Below, in pieces: positions 24,066 to 34,752 of a stretch of DNA of 64,000 nucleotides (its first letter is position 1; every line of letters begins with the position of its first letter). Source of the stretch: Desulfosporosinus lacus DSM 15449 (GTDB lineage: Bacteria > Bacillota > Desulfitobacteriia > Desulfitobacteriales > Desulfitobacteriaceae); the NCBI RefSeq assembly GCF_900129935.1, contig NZ_FQXJ01000003.1, positions 372,001-436,000 on the forward strand, read 5' to 3'. The notes beneath the pieces were generated by a model. It was not told the origin of the DNA, ran no database searches, and saw only the letters and a program-made list of their open reading frames with translations. The position numbers were made by a program, and so were the translations under genes.

Positions 24066-25064
24066 ATGAACCCATTATATTTAACACTTGCTCTGTTTTT
24101 CCTCGGTTTTGTAGTCTTAAGTGTAATTCTCACCTTTATCCCTGTTGGACTCTGGATATCGGCATTAGCGGCAGGGGTTAACGTCGGGATTTTCAACTTA
24201 ATAGGAATGCGTTTGCGACGAGTAGTTCCGTCAAAAATCGTCAACCCGTTAATCAAAGGACATAAAGCAGGTTTGCCGATTACGACAGATCAGCTTGAAG
24301 CTCACTATTTGGCAGGTGGGAATGTCGATAGGGTTGTGAATGCTTTGATTGCTGCTGAACGTGCGGCTATTCCCCTCCTTTTTGAACGGGCGGCAGCCAT
24401 TGATTTAGCAGGGCGGGATGTTCTTCAAGCCGTACAGATGTCTGTTAACCCAAAAGTGATTGAGACTCCTGTTGTATCTGCTGTGGCACAAAACGGTATT
24501 GAGCTTAGAGTTAAAGCCAAGGTAACAGTACGCGCCAATATTGACCGACTTGTCGGAGGTGCTGGTGAAGAAACAATTATTGCTCGAGTTGGAGAAGGAA
24601 TTGTGACGAGCATTGGTTCATCTGAGTCGCATAAAGCCGTTTTAGAAAAGCCGGAGTTGATTTCTCAAACTGTGTTAGCTAAAGGTCTGGACGCAGGAAC
24701 GGCATTTGAAATCTTATCCATTGATATGGCGGATGTTGATGTCGGTAAAAATATCGGAGCTCAGCTCCAGATGGATCAAGCTGAAGCTGATAAGCGTATT
24801 GCCCAAGCTAAAGCAGAGGAACGGCGTGCGATGGCGGTTGCCAGAGAACAAGAAATGAGAGCAGCTGTTGAAGAGATGAGAGCCAAGGTTGTTGAAGCAG
24901 AGTCTGAAGTTCCAAGAGCTATGGCCCAGGCTCTCAGAGAAGGTAAACTAGGCGTTATGGATTATTACAACATGCAAAATATCATATCGGACACCCAGAT
25001 GAGAGGAAACATTGCCCAAACAGGAAAATGCGAATCGGGCAATGATAGCACAACGAAGAAGTAG
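24066..25064 (+). CDS. floA: Flotillin-like protein FloA
   Basis: 332 residues. An N-terminal hairpin of two hydrophobic segments (6-50) is followed by a SPFH-like region (about 60-230; [49 protein letters not shown]) and a coiled region rich in Ala/Glu (about 240-300; [26 protein letters not shown]). FloA organises membrane microdomains and works with NfeD. An ATG at 24062 is in another frame; this start is reached through a hairpin. Confidence 0.95.
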   Translation: MNPLYLTLALFFLGFVVLSVILTFIPVGLWISALAAGVNVGIFNLIGMRLRRVVPSKIVNPLIKGHKAGLPITTDQLEAHYLAGGNVDRVVNALIAAERAAIPLLFERAAAIDLAGRDVLQAVQMSVNPKVIETPVVSAVAQNGIELRVKAKVTVRANIDRLVGGAGEETIIARVGEGIVTSIGSSESHKAVLEKPELISQTVLAKGLDAGTAFEILSIDMADVDVGKNIGAQLQMDQAEADKRIAQAKAEERRAMAVAREQEMRAAVEEMRAKVVEAESEVPRAMAQALREGKLGVMDYYNMQNIISDTQMRGNIAQTGKCESGNDSTTKK

Positions 25065-25072
25065 GTGAAATC

Positions 25073-25639
25073 ATGTCGTCCTTCACGGTTGTAATTATCA
25101 TTTGGGTAATATATCAGTTAGGCGTCTCTCTTTTGAAGAAGAGTAAGCAACAACAATCACCGGGAAATTTCTCTGATCGATTTAAATTACCCGATGGTCG
25201 CACAATAAGAGAGGCTTTGCAGGACCCGCCCCAAGTATCATGGCGGGAACAGATGCAAAAATCCTTAACGAATAGTTCTCGCCAAGAGAGGACTGTTCAA
25301 GCAGAATCTTTGGAATCGCTTCAACTGGGGGGCTCCATAGAGAACTTTGTTCAAATGGAAGGGACTCAAGGAACAGAGGGAACTCAAGGGGTCGAAGGAA
25401 CTCAGGGAGTTGAGGGGACTCAAGGAATCGAAGGAACCAGTGCCTACCAAGGACGGAACAGAGCGGAAACAAATCTCGATGCAGAGAGAGATCGCAGTAA
25501 GAGTATACCCAGAGGACCTCAAGTAATGAATGGTCTCAGTTTTTCTATCACAAAAAAGGAACTCGTTCAAGGAGTTGTTTGGGCGGAAATCTTGGGGAAA
25601 CCAAGAGCATTGCAACCTTTTAGAGGCCCTCGTTCTTAA
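25073..25639 (+). CDS. Membrane-anchored protein with EGTQGV repeats, unknown function
   Basis: 188 residues, eight bases after floA with AGGTGA before ATG, so in the nfeD-floA operon. One N-terminal hydrophobic segment (FTVVIIIWVIYQLGVSLL) is followed by a basic region and then, at about residues 98-122, four imperfect EGTQG-x units in tandem. The C-terminus ends in a compact segment (MNGLSFSITKKELVQGVVWAEILGKPRAL). I do not know the family. Its place suggests a microdomain partner of FloA. Confidence 0.65.
   Translation: MSSFTVVIIIWVIYQLGVSLLKKSKQQQSPGNFSDRFKLPDGRTIREALQDPPQVSWREQMQKSLTNSSRQERTVQAESLESLQLGGSIENFVQMEGTQGTEGTQGVEGTQGVEGTQGIEGTSAYQGRNRAETNLDAERDRSKSIPRGPQVMNGLSFSITKKELVQGVVWAEILGKPRALQPFRGPRS
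25355..25440 (+). repeat. 18-bp tandem repeat coding EGTQGx
   Basis: Four to five units of about 18 bases (GAAGGAACTCAAGGGGTC type) in frame. Third-base differences between units show that selection keeps the peptide rather than the DNA, or that the expansion is old. Confidence 0.7.
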
Positions 25640-25753
25640 AGAATCTTTCTGAGGATAAGCATATTTTAGAGATATGCTTATCCTTTTATACGGAGAGAAG
25701 TACAGAAACTAAATTACAGTTTTTAGAGTCCATCCTACGTCCCCGAAGTCTCT

Positions 25754-25781
25754 ATGTTCAGCTTTAGCTGAACGAGTTCAC
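25754..25781. repeat. Palindromic repeat family 2, copy 1
   Basis: GTTCAGCTTTAGCTGAAC (25756-25773) plus flank GAGTTCAC; the reverse complement occurs at 48939-48966 with the same flank. Both lie between genes. Confidence 0.6.
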
Positions 25782-25787
25782 TGATCC

Positions 25788-25817
25788 AGCCACGGGTTAA
25801 AACCCTTGGCTATTTTT
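25788..25817 (+). terminator. Terminator downstream of the nfeD-floA operon
   Basis: AGCCACGGGTT and AACCCTTGGCT pair around AA and are followed by ATTTTT. Confidence 0.65.
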
Positions 25818-25944
25818 ATTGCAAACGTAAATATGATTTTCCAAAGACACTCTTAATCATATTTGCAGAATAATTAGGGTAATGTTGGATAATTTCCTAG
25901 AACTTTGCCACACTAAAGACTATTAAACAAAGTGAGGTGAGGGT

Positions 25945-26637
25945 ATGAAATTACACATTAGACCTTGGGGGATGGTTATCACCATCGGATTATTACTTAG
26001 CATAGCTCTGTCTGGGTTTGCCTATGCAGCTTTAGGGGATCGTTTACTAGGCAGAGGGAGTAAAGGGTCTGAAGTAACTGAGTTGCAAAAGAAATTGGTC
26101 CAGTTGGGTTATACTGTTGGAACAGTTGACGGAAAGTACGGATCAAAAACAGAAGCTGCTATTCGGCGCTTTCAAAAGGAACATGGGCTAAGAGTAGATG
26201 GATTGGCTGGAACTCAAACCATCAAGGAATTAAAGCGCCTTACAGGGCAGAGCACAAATGCTTCAGGAAAGGCTGTGGGGTATAAAAATATCGACACAAA
26301 CCTTTTAGCTCGCGCCGTGAGCGCGGAGGCACGGGGGGAACCTTACATTGGACAAGTCGCTGTGGCTGCCGTGATCTTGAATCGGATTAAGGATCCTGCG
26401 TTCCCGAAAACAGTTGCGGATATTATCTATCAACCGAGAGCCTTTTCAAGTGTTGATGATGGACAGATTAATTTAGCACCTTCGGCTTCTTCTATTCGTG
26501 CTGCTCAAGAAGCAATAAGTGGATCAGACCCTTCTGGTGGAGCAGTCTTCTTTTTTAATCCGGCTAAAACATCCAACAAATATATATGGTCACGCCCACA
26601 GATTAAGCAAATCGGTAACCATATGTTTACGAAGTAG
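25945..26637 (+). CDS. sleB: Spore-cortex-lytic enzyme SleB
   Basis: 230 residues. A signal peptide (to about residue 32) is followed by PG_binding_1 (about 38-98; GSKGSEVTELQKKL ... DGKYGSKTEAAIRRFQ) and the SleB/Hydrolase_2 lytic domain (about 117-230; LARAVSAEARGEPYIGQVAVAAVILNRI, with the catalytic Glu in SAEARGE). SleB cleaves cortex muramic-lactam peptidoglycan during germination. The next gene, ypeB, is its usual partner, nine bases on. Confidence 0.95.
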   Translation: MKLHIRPWGMVITIGLLLSIALSGFAYAALGDRLLGRGSKGSEVTELQKKLVQLGYTVGTVDGKYGSKTEAAIRRFQKEHGLRVDGLAGTQTIKELKRLTGQSTNASGKAVGYKNIDTNLLARAVSAEARGEPYIGQVAVAAVILNRIKDPAFPKTVADIIYQPRAFSSVDDGQINLAPSASSIRAAQEAISGSDPSGGAVFFFNPAKTSNKYIWSRPQIKQIGNHMFTK

Positions 26638-26646
26638 GGGGACAAC

Positions 26647-28008
26647 ATGCACAGAAAATTTTGGATTGGTGCTTTGGGTTTAGCCTTGTTAATCTCACTG
26701 GGCTGGGGATGGAATGAATACCGTCTGGCGGGGGAATACCGTATTGCTGCAGAAAATAATAACCGCCGAGCCTTAAACGATTTTGCGAGTCATCTCGATC
26801 AGGTGGAAACAGATATGGCTAAAGGAAATGTGGCTAGTAACCCGGCTCAAAAAATTCTCTACTTAAGCCAAGTTTCAAGTAAAAGTGATGCAGCACTTAA
26901 AGACTTCGCACAAATTCCGGCCCAGCAAACGGGGCTTAGTTATGTTGGGCAATTTTTGACACAGTCCGGTGATTTTACCCGAACTATGGCCCAGCGAATT
27001 GCCGGGGGAGGAACGATTTCGGCAGAAGAGGAAAAGACACTTAGAGATATGCATGAACGCCTTATGCCAGTTAATCAACAGGTTCAGGATTTAATTCTCA
27101 GAATGGACACAGAAAAGTTAGTTTGGACAGACCCAGACCCAACTCTAAGGCAACGGCTTGGTTTAGGCACTCAAGTTGCGGAAGCAGCTGCAGATGGGTC
27201 AGAAGCTCCTTCAAAATCTGTACGCTCTGGCTTGGATCAGTTAGATGCAAGTCTACAGAAGCTTCCGCCGTTTTCGTATACGGGAGAGTATGCCACTCGG
27301 GTTGTTGAAAAACCATTGGGCCTCCCGGCGGGCGATGTGACACGAGATCAATCCCTTGAAAGGGCACGGGATTTCTTAAACAAAGTAGGCTATGCTGATG
27401 CTTCTCCAGAATTTGCAGGGGAATCACAGGGGCCACTGGGCGGTTATATTTGGAATTTCAAAGAATCTTATTTGGAAGTTAGCCGTCAAGGCGGTGTTAT
27501 TACTCTCTACCGTGATCAACGATCAATTGAGCCCAAGACCCTGAGTGTTGAAGAAGCCTCAAATAAAGCCAAGGCTGTTTTGCAGTCATTAGGCTGGCAG
27601 CTTGCGATAACGTCAAGTGAAGAATTCGGCTCTTATGTTCAATTTGATGCCGTTGTGGAAAAAGACGGGGTAAGGATTTACCCGGACAAGGTGCGCTTAA
27701 TGATCGCTTTGGACAACGGTAAGCTTGTCGGATTTGACGCTTCGCCATTTTATGCCTTCCATCACGAACGGACTTTTCCAACGAAACTCACAATGGAACA
27801 AGCAGTACGCAAACTGCGTCCCAATTTTCAGGTTCTGGAGAGTCGCTTAGCCGTAATTGCTAAGAGTGGGAACCAAGAAGTTTATTGTTATGAGTTTCGA
27901 GGTCGATACCAGGGGGAAGAGTATCTTATATACCTAAATGCTTCTAATGGTGCAGAAGAGAAGATTCAACGAATTATTAAGACCCCTCGAGGGGAATATC
28001 TTAAGTAA
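26647..28008 (+). CDS. ypeB: Germination protein YpeB
   Basis: 453 residues, membrane-anchored by an N-terminal segment (WIGALGLALLISLGWGWNEYRL). A long helical N-terminal half is followed by repeated PepSY-like modules in the C-terminal half (RDQSLERARDFLNKVGY, LSVEEASNKAKAVLQSLGW, LTMEQAVRKLRPNFQVLESRLAVI). YpeB stabilises SleB in the spore and is degraded at germination. GGGGGACAAC precedes ATG 26647, coupled to sleB. Confidence 0.93.
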   Translation: MHRKFWIGALGLALLISLGWGWNEYRLAGEYRIAAENNNRRALNDFASHLDQVETDMAKGNVASNPAQKILYLSQVSSKSDAALKDFAQIPAQQTGLSYVGQFLTQSGDFTRTMAQRIAGGGTISAEEEKTLRDMHERLMPVNQQVQDLILRMDTEKLVWTDPDPTLRQRLGLGTQVAEAAADGSEAPSKSVRSGLDQLDASLQKLPPFSYTGEYATRVVEKPLGLPAGDVTRDQSLERARDFLNKVGYADASPEFAGESQGPLGGYIWNFKESYLEVSRQGGVITLYRDQRSIEPKTLSVEEASNKAKAVLQSLGWQLAITSSEEFGSYVQFDAVVEKDGVRIYPDKVRLMIALDNGKLVGFDASPFYAFHHERTFPTKLTMEQAVRKLRPNFQVLESRLAVIAKSGNQEVYCYEFRGRYQGEEYLIYLNASNGAEEKIQRIIKTPRGEYLK

Positions 28009-28238
28009 GAATTTTTCTTAAATAAGCGAGAGGGAAACTTCCCTCTCGCTCTTGAATATGATGGAATTAATTTTCTTAATAAGGAAAAAGGATTTTTATA
28101 AGTTAACGAGAATAGGCACTTATGCACTTATACGTTATAATTCATTAGTATCTTGCCGATTATTGAATCTCAGATTAAGTGGCTGCAAAATTGGTTATCC
28201 TAAAAGCTCCCCACTTCCATCAGAAAGGAGCAATTCTA

Positions 28239-28673
28239 TTGCAAATAAACGCAACTATCCAAATCAATGGTAAACAGAAGTATCCGGAAGGGCATGAGGA
28301 TCAACAGGAATTGCTTACGGTTGGGAAGTTTTATGAACGAAACGGGGTTTTCTATGTAGTATATAAGGAAGCTGGCAATGCTGCTTCGGATCTTGGTGAA
28401 GTGACAACATTTATAACGATTAAAGATGAGTCAGTGGTATTAAATCGAAAAGGCGCCATCGATCTTACGCAGGAATTTAGAAAGGGTGTACTTAACAACA
28501 GTATTTACACCACTTGTTACGGTAAAATATGGTTAAGTGTTATGCCTAACAAAGTAGAGTATGACTTGACAGTCCAAGGGGGACGTATTAGTCTAGAATA
28601 TGACCTTTTTGTCGATGATAAATTGGTGAGTCACAATGGTCTGTTGGTAAACGTAAAGGAGGATATCCCCTGA
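28239..28673 (+). CDS. DUF1934 protein (YwiB-like)
   Basis: 144 residues from TTG 28239, chosen because AGAAAGGAG lies eight to ten bases upstream and the protein then begins QINATIQINGKQ as family members do. The all-beta pattern (GKFYERNGVFYVVYKEA, VVLNRKGAI, TTCYGKIWLSVMPNKVEY, GGRISLEYDLFVDDKLVSHNGL) is the calycin-like DUF1934/YwiB fold. The stop overlaps the argS start by one base (TGATG), and the ywiB-argS pairing also occurs in bacilli. Function unknown. Confidence 0.85.
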   Translation: MQINATIQINGKQKYPEGHEDQQELLTVGKFYERNGVFYVVYKEAGNAASDLGEVTTFITIKDESVVLNRKGAIDLTQEFRKGVLNNSIYTTCYGKIWLSVMPNKVEYDLTVQGGRISLEYDLFVDDKLVSHNGLLVNVKEDIP

Positions 28674-30355
28674 TGAGTCTCTACGAGAATATAAAGACAA
28701 AGATTACAAGCCAGTTGCTAGAAGCCGCGAATAAGGCGAAATTGGCAGGAGAGTTGAATTTTGAGGAATTGCCAAGTTTTGTTTTGGAAGAACCGAGGGA
28801 AAGGCAGCGCGGAGATTTGGCAACCAATCTGGCAATGGTCTTAGCCAAACAAGCGAAACGCTCCCCCCGTGATATAGCTGTTGCACTCATAAAACACTTG
28901 GAAACGAGCGGAACATGGATAGAATCTTCTGAAATTGCCGGGGCTGGTTTTATTAACTTTCGCTTAAACCCCGTGTGGCTAACAGGCGTTATTGGTGAGG
29001 TGTTAAAAGCTGGTGATGATTACGGTCAAGTAGATATCGGAAAGGGTCAAAAGATACAAGTTGAGTTTGTGAGTGCCAATCCCACAGGGTTGCTTCATAT
29101 GGGTAATGCCCGAGGTGCGGCATTAGGAGACAGTTTGGCTTCGTTATTATCAAAGGCAGGGTATGAAGTTACTCGTGAGTTTTATATTAATGATGCTGGG
29201 AATCAAATACATAATTTTGGTTTGTCGCTGGAATCTAGGTATTTGCAATTGCTTGGTCAAGATGTCCCTTTTCCAGAAGGCGGATATCATGGGGAGGACT
29301 TGGTTGATACTGTAAAAGGTTTAATTGCCAAAGTTGGGGATAAGTATCTATCGGTTGAACAGGGGTTAAGACGAGAGTTTTTGGTGCGGTATGCCTTAGA
29401 TGAAAAAATGCGTAATATTCGAGAAACACTGGAGGATTTTGGCGTCGAATATGATGTTTGGTTTAACGAACAATCTTTGCATGATTCGGGAGCTGTTCGT
29501 TCTACAATGGAAGAACTCGAGAAAAAAGGGTACATTTACGAAAAAGAAGGTGCTCATTGGCTCAGGTCTACTCAATTTGGGGATGAAAAAGACGAGGTAG
29601 TAATCAGGAGCAATGGATCTCCCACCTATTTTGCGGCTGATATTGCCTATCATCGCAACAAGTTTGACCGTGGATTTAATAAAGTTATCAATATTTGGGG
29701 AGCTGACCATCATGGTCACGTCGCTCGAATGAAGGGCGCGATGTCGGCCTTAGGATATGAGGCGGATAATCTTCAAATTATTTTAATGCAACTCGTACGT
29801 CTTATACAAAACGGTGAAGTAGTGAAAATGTCTAAACGGTCGGGTCAGTATATTACTTTGCGTGAATTGATGGATGAAGTGGGAAAAGACGCCGCGCGTT
29901 TCTTCTTTAATCTGCGGGATCCGGATTCCACAGTGGAATTTGATATGGATTTGGCCCGAGCACAGTCATCTGATAATCCGGTTTACTATGTACAGTATGC
30001 GCATGCTCGTTTATGCAGTATTTTACGGCAATCCGAGGAACTGGGTGACCTGGGCACTCCGCCCACTGAAGAAGACTTGTTAAGACTTGACAGCACGGAG
30101 GAGCGGGATTTGCTCAAGAAGATGGCAGATTTGCCGAGCGAGATTATTGTCGCTGCACGTCTCATGGAACCTCATCGCTTAGCTCGTTATGTGCTTGATT
30201 TAGCGGGGCTCTTTCATACTTTTTATAACAGTCAGCGCGTACTAGTTGAAGATGACGGTTTACGAAGGGCTCGATTGAACTTAGTTCGAGCCGTAAAACA
30301 AATTGTTGGAAACGTATTAGCTATATTAGGTGTATCAGCCCCAGAAAGAATGTAA
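28673..30355 (+). CDS. argS: Arginyl-tRNA synthetase
   Basis: 560 residues, class I synthetase charging tRNA-Arg. The N-terminal Add-1 domain covers about 1-110, the catalytic site has SANPTGLLHMGNARG (HIGH position is HMGN), and VKMSKRSGQ is the KMSK motif at about residue 384; the C-terminal all-helical DALR anticodon domain ends SAPERM. GGAGGATATCC precedes the ATG that overlaps the DUF1934 stop. Confidence 0.97.
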   Translation: MSLYENIKTKITSQLLEAANKAKLAGELNFEELPSFVLEEPRERQRGDLATNLAMVLAKQAKRSPRDIAVALIKHLETSGTWIESSEIAGAGFINFRLNPVWLTGVIGEVLKAGDDYGQVDIGKGQKIQVEFVSANPTGLLHMGNARGAALGDSLASLLSKAGYEVTREFYINDAGNQIHNFGLSLESRYLQLLGQDVPFPEGGYHGEDLVDTVKGLIAKVGDKYLSVEQGLRREFLVRYALDEKMRNIRETLEDFGVEYDVWFNEQSLHDSGAVRSTMEELEKKGYIYEKEGAHWLRSTQFGDEKDEVVIRSNGSPTYFAADIAYHRNKFDRGFNKVINIWGADHHGHVARMKGAMSALGYEADNLQIILMQLVRLIQNGEVVKMSKRSGQYITLRELMDEVGKDAARFFFNLRDPDSTVEFDMDLARAQSSDNPVYYVQYAHARLCSILRQSEELGDLGTPPTEEDLLRLDSTEERDLLKKMADLPSEIIVAARLMEPHRLARYVLDLAGLFHTFYNSQRVLVEDDGLRRARLNLVRAVKQIVGNVLAILGVSAPERM

Positions 30356-30447
30356 ATTTATTATGTTTAAAGTTTCGATAAGCAGGAAATATTTAGGGGT
30401 GGGCCGAATATAGTGATATTCAAAACGACGAAGGGCGGTGGAGTTTT

Positions 30448-30855
30448 TTGACCCACTCTTTAAGTAAAAAAGACAAGCCGACGGAAGCAGATATAGCTTA
30501 TGAGGTTTTAAAAGCTCAGGGTAATCCCATGCATTATCAAAACTTAATCGAAGAAGTACTTCGACGTTTAGGGATTTCTCAAGAGGCTATACGGATTGCA
30601 GCGGCACTCACTCAGATTAATCTGGATACCAGATTCACATTTATTGGGCGAGGTGAATGGGGTCTTAAGGTTTGGGAACCTGCGAAAATGCCTCGTCGGT
30701 CGCCTGCGGTTGCTTTGATGAACAGAGCGTCTTTGGATGAAGATGACAAGTTAGATACAGAAGAATTAGAGGAAGATTCCTTAGATGAAGACAGTTCGGA
30801 AAGCGATGAAGTATTTGATGAAACCGATGAAGGGCAACGCGGAGAAAAGTGGTAG
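30448..30855 (+). CDS. rpoE: RNA polymerase delta subunit
   Basis: 135 residues from TTG 30448 (GGCGGTGGAG upstream). The HARE-HTH domain (about 12-75; ADIAYEVLKAQGNPMHYQNLIEEVLRRLG, INLDTRFTFIGRGEWGLKVW) is followed by an acidic low-complexity tail (DEDDKLDTEELEEDSL...), the hallmark of delta, a Gram-positive polymerase subunit that speeds enzyme recycling. It precedes pyrG as in Bacillus. Confidence 0.9.
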   Translation: MTHSLSKKDKPTEADIAYEVLKAQGNPMHYQNLIEEVLRRLGISQEAIRIAAALTQINLDTRFTFIGRGEWGLKVWEPAKMPRRSPAVALMNRASLDEDDKLDTEELEEDSLDEDSSESDEVFDETDEGQRGEKW

Positions 30856-30952
30856 TTCATAAAACGTCAAAAAAGAAAGTTCACTCGGATGGTAAATGTT
30901 TAGCGCATTTGTAAGGATGCACGGTGAATTTAAAGAAGCTCAGTTGATGATC

Positions 30953-30992
30953 AAGACCCCTTCATCATATAAGAGAGGGGGTCTTGTTTTTA
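30953..30992 (+). terminator. Terminator after rpoE
   Basis: AAGACCCC and GGGGTCTT around a loop of about 17 bases, followed by GTTTTT. Confidence 0.8.
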
Positions 30993-31042
30993 AGCGATAA
31001 GTGATTTAGGAACCACTTTTTTGGTGTCAGGTGTCCTTTATC

Positions 31043-31071
31043 TTGACATCCTTTATAAGTCTAGCTAAAAT
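31043..31071 (+). promoter_or_regulatory. Sigma-A promoter of pyrG
   Basis: TTGACA (31043-31048), 17 bases, TAAAAT (31066-31071). This gives a leader of roughly 225 bases before pyrG that contains a strong hairpin. Confidence 0.7.
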
Positions 31072-31163
31072 AGAACAGGAAGATAAAGAAAACTAAGCTA
31101 ACGTCTTGAAGTCGTTTGTCTTGGTTGCACCCTTACACAAAACATAGTCTTTTCTGACCGGAA

Positions 31164-31200
31164 AAATAAAGCTAGTGCGGCTCTCGGACTAGCTTTATTT
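31164..31200 (+). terminator. Hairpin in the pyrG leader, possible attenuator
   Basis: AAATAAAGCTAGT and ACTAGCTTTATTT form a perfect 13-bp stem around 11 bases. It lies between the pyrG promoter and the gene, where CTP-dependent attenuators of Gram-positive pyrG genes sit. The start-site G run used by Bacillus is not obvious here. Confidence 0.6.
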
Positions 31201-31286
31201 ATGTGTTTTGTTGCAGAAGATAGTCTGGTAAGGAATATATCTTCTGCTTGAGAAATAGAGGAACTTGTTTACATTTAAAGGTCTGA

Positions 31287-32897
<1,611 letters not shown>

Positions 32898-32938
32898 GAG
32901 GACATGTGGGACACAGCACTCAGTGCCTACGACGCAGA

Positions 32939-33243
32939 GCAAACTAACCGTTAAAGCTCTTGGCTTAGGGGAGCGGGGTTCATCCTTCGGCGATAGTATC
33001 ATTTTAAAGAACCCGCCTACGGCGATAATCTCACTGGAGACTATCGTGCCAGATGAGCCGGCAGTGTGCTATGCCGTCCATGGCGCACACCCTGCACTAG
33101 GCACGTCCTGTGCCGTCGTCTGACGACCATGGATGGTCTAGAGCCCCTGTAGCCACGACGGCAGTGTACATCCGACGTCCATGGATGGCGGGAGGGGACC
33201 TTGTACACTGCCCGCATCTGGGGGCGCTTTAACGGAAGTTTGC
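32939..33243. repeat. 305-bp element with 18-19 bp terminal inverted repeats
   Basis: GCAAACTAACCGTTAAAGC (32939-32957) is nearly complementary to GCTTTAACGGAAGTTTGC (33226-33243), which is followed by TTTTTTA. The interior is GC-rich and palindromic and includes the repeat landmark GATGGCGGGAGGGGACC. It looks like a MITE or REP cluster that also ends pyrG transcription. Confidence 0.6.
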
Positions 33244-33430
33244 TTTTTTATTCTTACGTGGGAATTAGAATGGGGCAATGAACAATGATAGTATTGAAAG
33301 TTCGATGTACATATATTGAAATCATAGATTTGACTTAGGAGAGTTCTGCTAAACCCTAGATTAAGGGTCTGGTACGAACTCTTCCTGTGTACTAAGCCAG
33401 AAAGTTAACTTATCGTTATTACTTTCTAGA

Positions 33431-33536
33431 AGGTCCCTTCTCGCCATCCTTGTGGCAGGGAAAATCGGCTATCACGGCATCTTGCCATTCATGGTAGTGC
33501 TATTAACCTCGAACGTCTTGTTCGAGTCATGGCAAG
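33431..33536. repeat. Dispersed intergenic repeat, copy D (reverse orientation)
   Basis: Begins GGTCCCTTCTCGCCATCC and ends with TAACCTCGAACGTC, TTGTTCGAGTC and ATGGC; its complement matches the copy at 38152-38239 almost along its length. Confidence 0.65.
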
Positions 33537-33630
33537 CGAATAAGTTCAACTAAGGCTACTGCCTTCGCCAGTGGTTTGGTGACAGCCAAGCTATTTATAA
33601 TATTGAATTACTGATTAGAGGAGTAAAACC

Positions 33631-33669
33631 ATGGGAAGAATGGTGAGAGGAAGGGGACTGAACCGATGA
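33631..33669 (+). CDS. 12-codon upstream frame overlapping femX
   Basis: ATG 33631 has an excellent AGAGGAG ribosome site and encodes MGRMVRGRGLNR before a TGA that overlaps the femX ATG (ATGA). It may couple translation into femX or act as a leader peptide; its four Arg codons are notable. Confidence 0.45.
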   Translation: MGRMVRGRGLNR

Positions 33670-34748
33670 CCTATGTTGCTAGGTGGATCGATAAAAATGA
33701 ACATACACGCTTTAATGAGTTTTTAGCTAAACATTCGAAGGGGCATGTACTCCAGTCTTGGGAGTGGGGCGAGATTAAGAGCAGGACGGGATGGGTGCCC
33801 TGGAGATTGGTTGTTGAAGAGGGCAGTGAAATTGTGGCGGCGGTCTCTATTCTTGAGCGGAAGATTCCTGTTGTAGGAATCCCTATCTTTTATGCTTCTC
33901 GTGGACCGGTGGTTGACTGGAAGAACGTCGAGTTATTTGATTTGGTTTTGGCTGAGATTCGTAAGTTAGCAAAATCGCGTGGCGCGATTTTTCTCAAGGT
34001 TGATCCTGATTTGCCCTCTTCTGAAAAGGAATTGGAACAGTATTTGCTTTCCAGAGGATTTAGATATGCTGAGAGTGGCAAGGGTTTTGAAGGGGTTCAG
34101 CCTAAGTATGTGTTTCGTCTGGATATTTCACCGGATGAGGAAACTCTTCTCAGTAATATGCAACAAAAAACACGGTACAATATTCGTCTGGCCCAGAAGA
34201 AAGGGGTACATATTCGAAAAGGGACGCGCGATGATTTACCAGACTTTTATCGTGTTCTTAAAGAAACTACCGAACGTGATCGCTTCTTAGTGCGGGCTTA
34301 TTCCTATTTTGAAGACCTTTATGATTCTTTAGTGCCAGTAGGCTTAGGAGAATTGTTTATTGCTGAATATGAAGGGAATATCATATCTGGTACTTTGGCA
34401 TTTGTTATTGGAAATAAAGCCTGGTATATATACGGAGCATCGTCTAATGCTCATCGAAATGTTATGCCTAACTACTTAATTCAGTGGGAGATGATTCGCT
34501 GGGCAAAGTCGTTGGGGTGTACGCTTTATGATTTCCGAGGGGTCCCTGGACACTTGACGGAAGATAATCCGCTTTATGGACTTTATCGCTTTAAGAAGGG
34601 GTTTAACGGGGAGTATACTGAGTTTATCGGAGAATGGGATCTAGTGTATCGCCCAGTTACCTATTTTCTCTGGAATCAGTTAGAACCGCTGTATTCTGAT
34701 GTTATAAAGGGGTTAATATCAAAGTTACGGCGAGTGCGGAGGAGATAA
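33666..34748 (+). CDS. FemAB/FemX-type peptidoglycan aminoacyltransferase
   Basis: 360 residues with two GNAT-like halves, as in Fem proteins: QSWEWGEIKSRTGW near the start, KTRYNIRLAQKKGVHIRKG in the middle and the C-terminal YGASSNAHRNVMPNYLIQWEMIRWAKSLGCTLYDFRGVPG. Fem enzymes add amino acids from aminoacyl-tRNA to the lipid II stem peptide. No coiled-coil insertion is seen, so it is the short FemX-like form. The alanine racemase gene starts five bases after it, fitting a cell-wall operon. Confidence 0.9.
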   Translation: MTYVARWIDKNEHTRFNEFLAKHSKGHVLQSWEWGEIKSRTGWVPWRLVVEEGSEIVAAVSILERKIPVVGIPIFYASRGPVVDWKNVELFDLVLAEIRKLAKSRGAIFLKVDPDLPSSEKELEQYLLSRGFRYAESGKGFEGVQPKYVFRLDISPDEETLLSNMQQKTRYNIRLAQKKGVHIRKGTRDDLPDFYRVLKETTERDRFLVRAYSYFEDLYDSLVPVGLGELFIAEYEGNIISGTLAFVIGNKAWYIYGASSNAHRNVMPNYLIQWEMIRWAKSLGCTLYDFRGVPGHLTEDNPLYGLYRFKKGFNGEYTEFIGEWDLVYRPVTYFLWNQLEPLYSDVIKGLISKLRRVRRR

Positions 34749-34752
34749 CGCC

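Larger units (their letters stand above)
32898..33665. other. Repeat-filled intergenic region between pyrG and femX
   Basis: No protein gene beyond a 12-codon upstream frame at its end. It holds a 305-bp unit bounded by inverted repeats (32939-33243), dispersed-repeat copies B and D, and several smaller palindromes (for example CGATAGT ... ACTATCG near 32991-33048 and GAGTTC ... GAACTC near 33340-33380). A frame at 32923-33123 is an accident of the repeat. Confidence 0.6.

Noticed and set aside
25355-25440. CRISPR-like short repeats
   Set aside because: The units are contiguous, in frame and inside a gene, with no spacers.
32923-33123. 66-codon frame after pyrG
   Set aside because: It lies inside the palindromic repeat element and is explained by GC-rich repeats.
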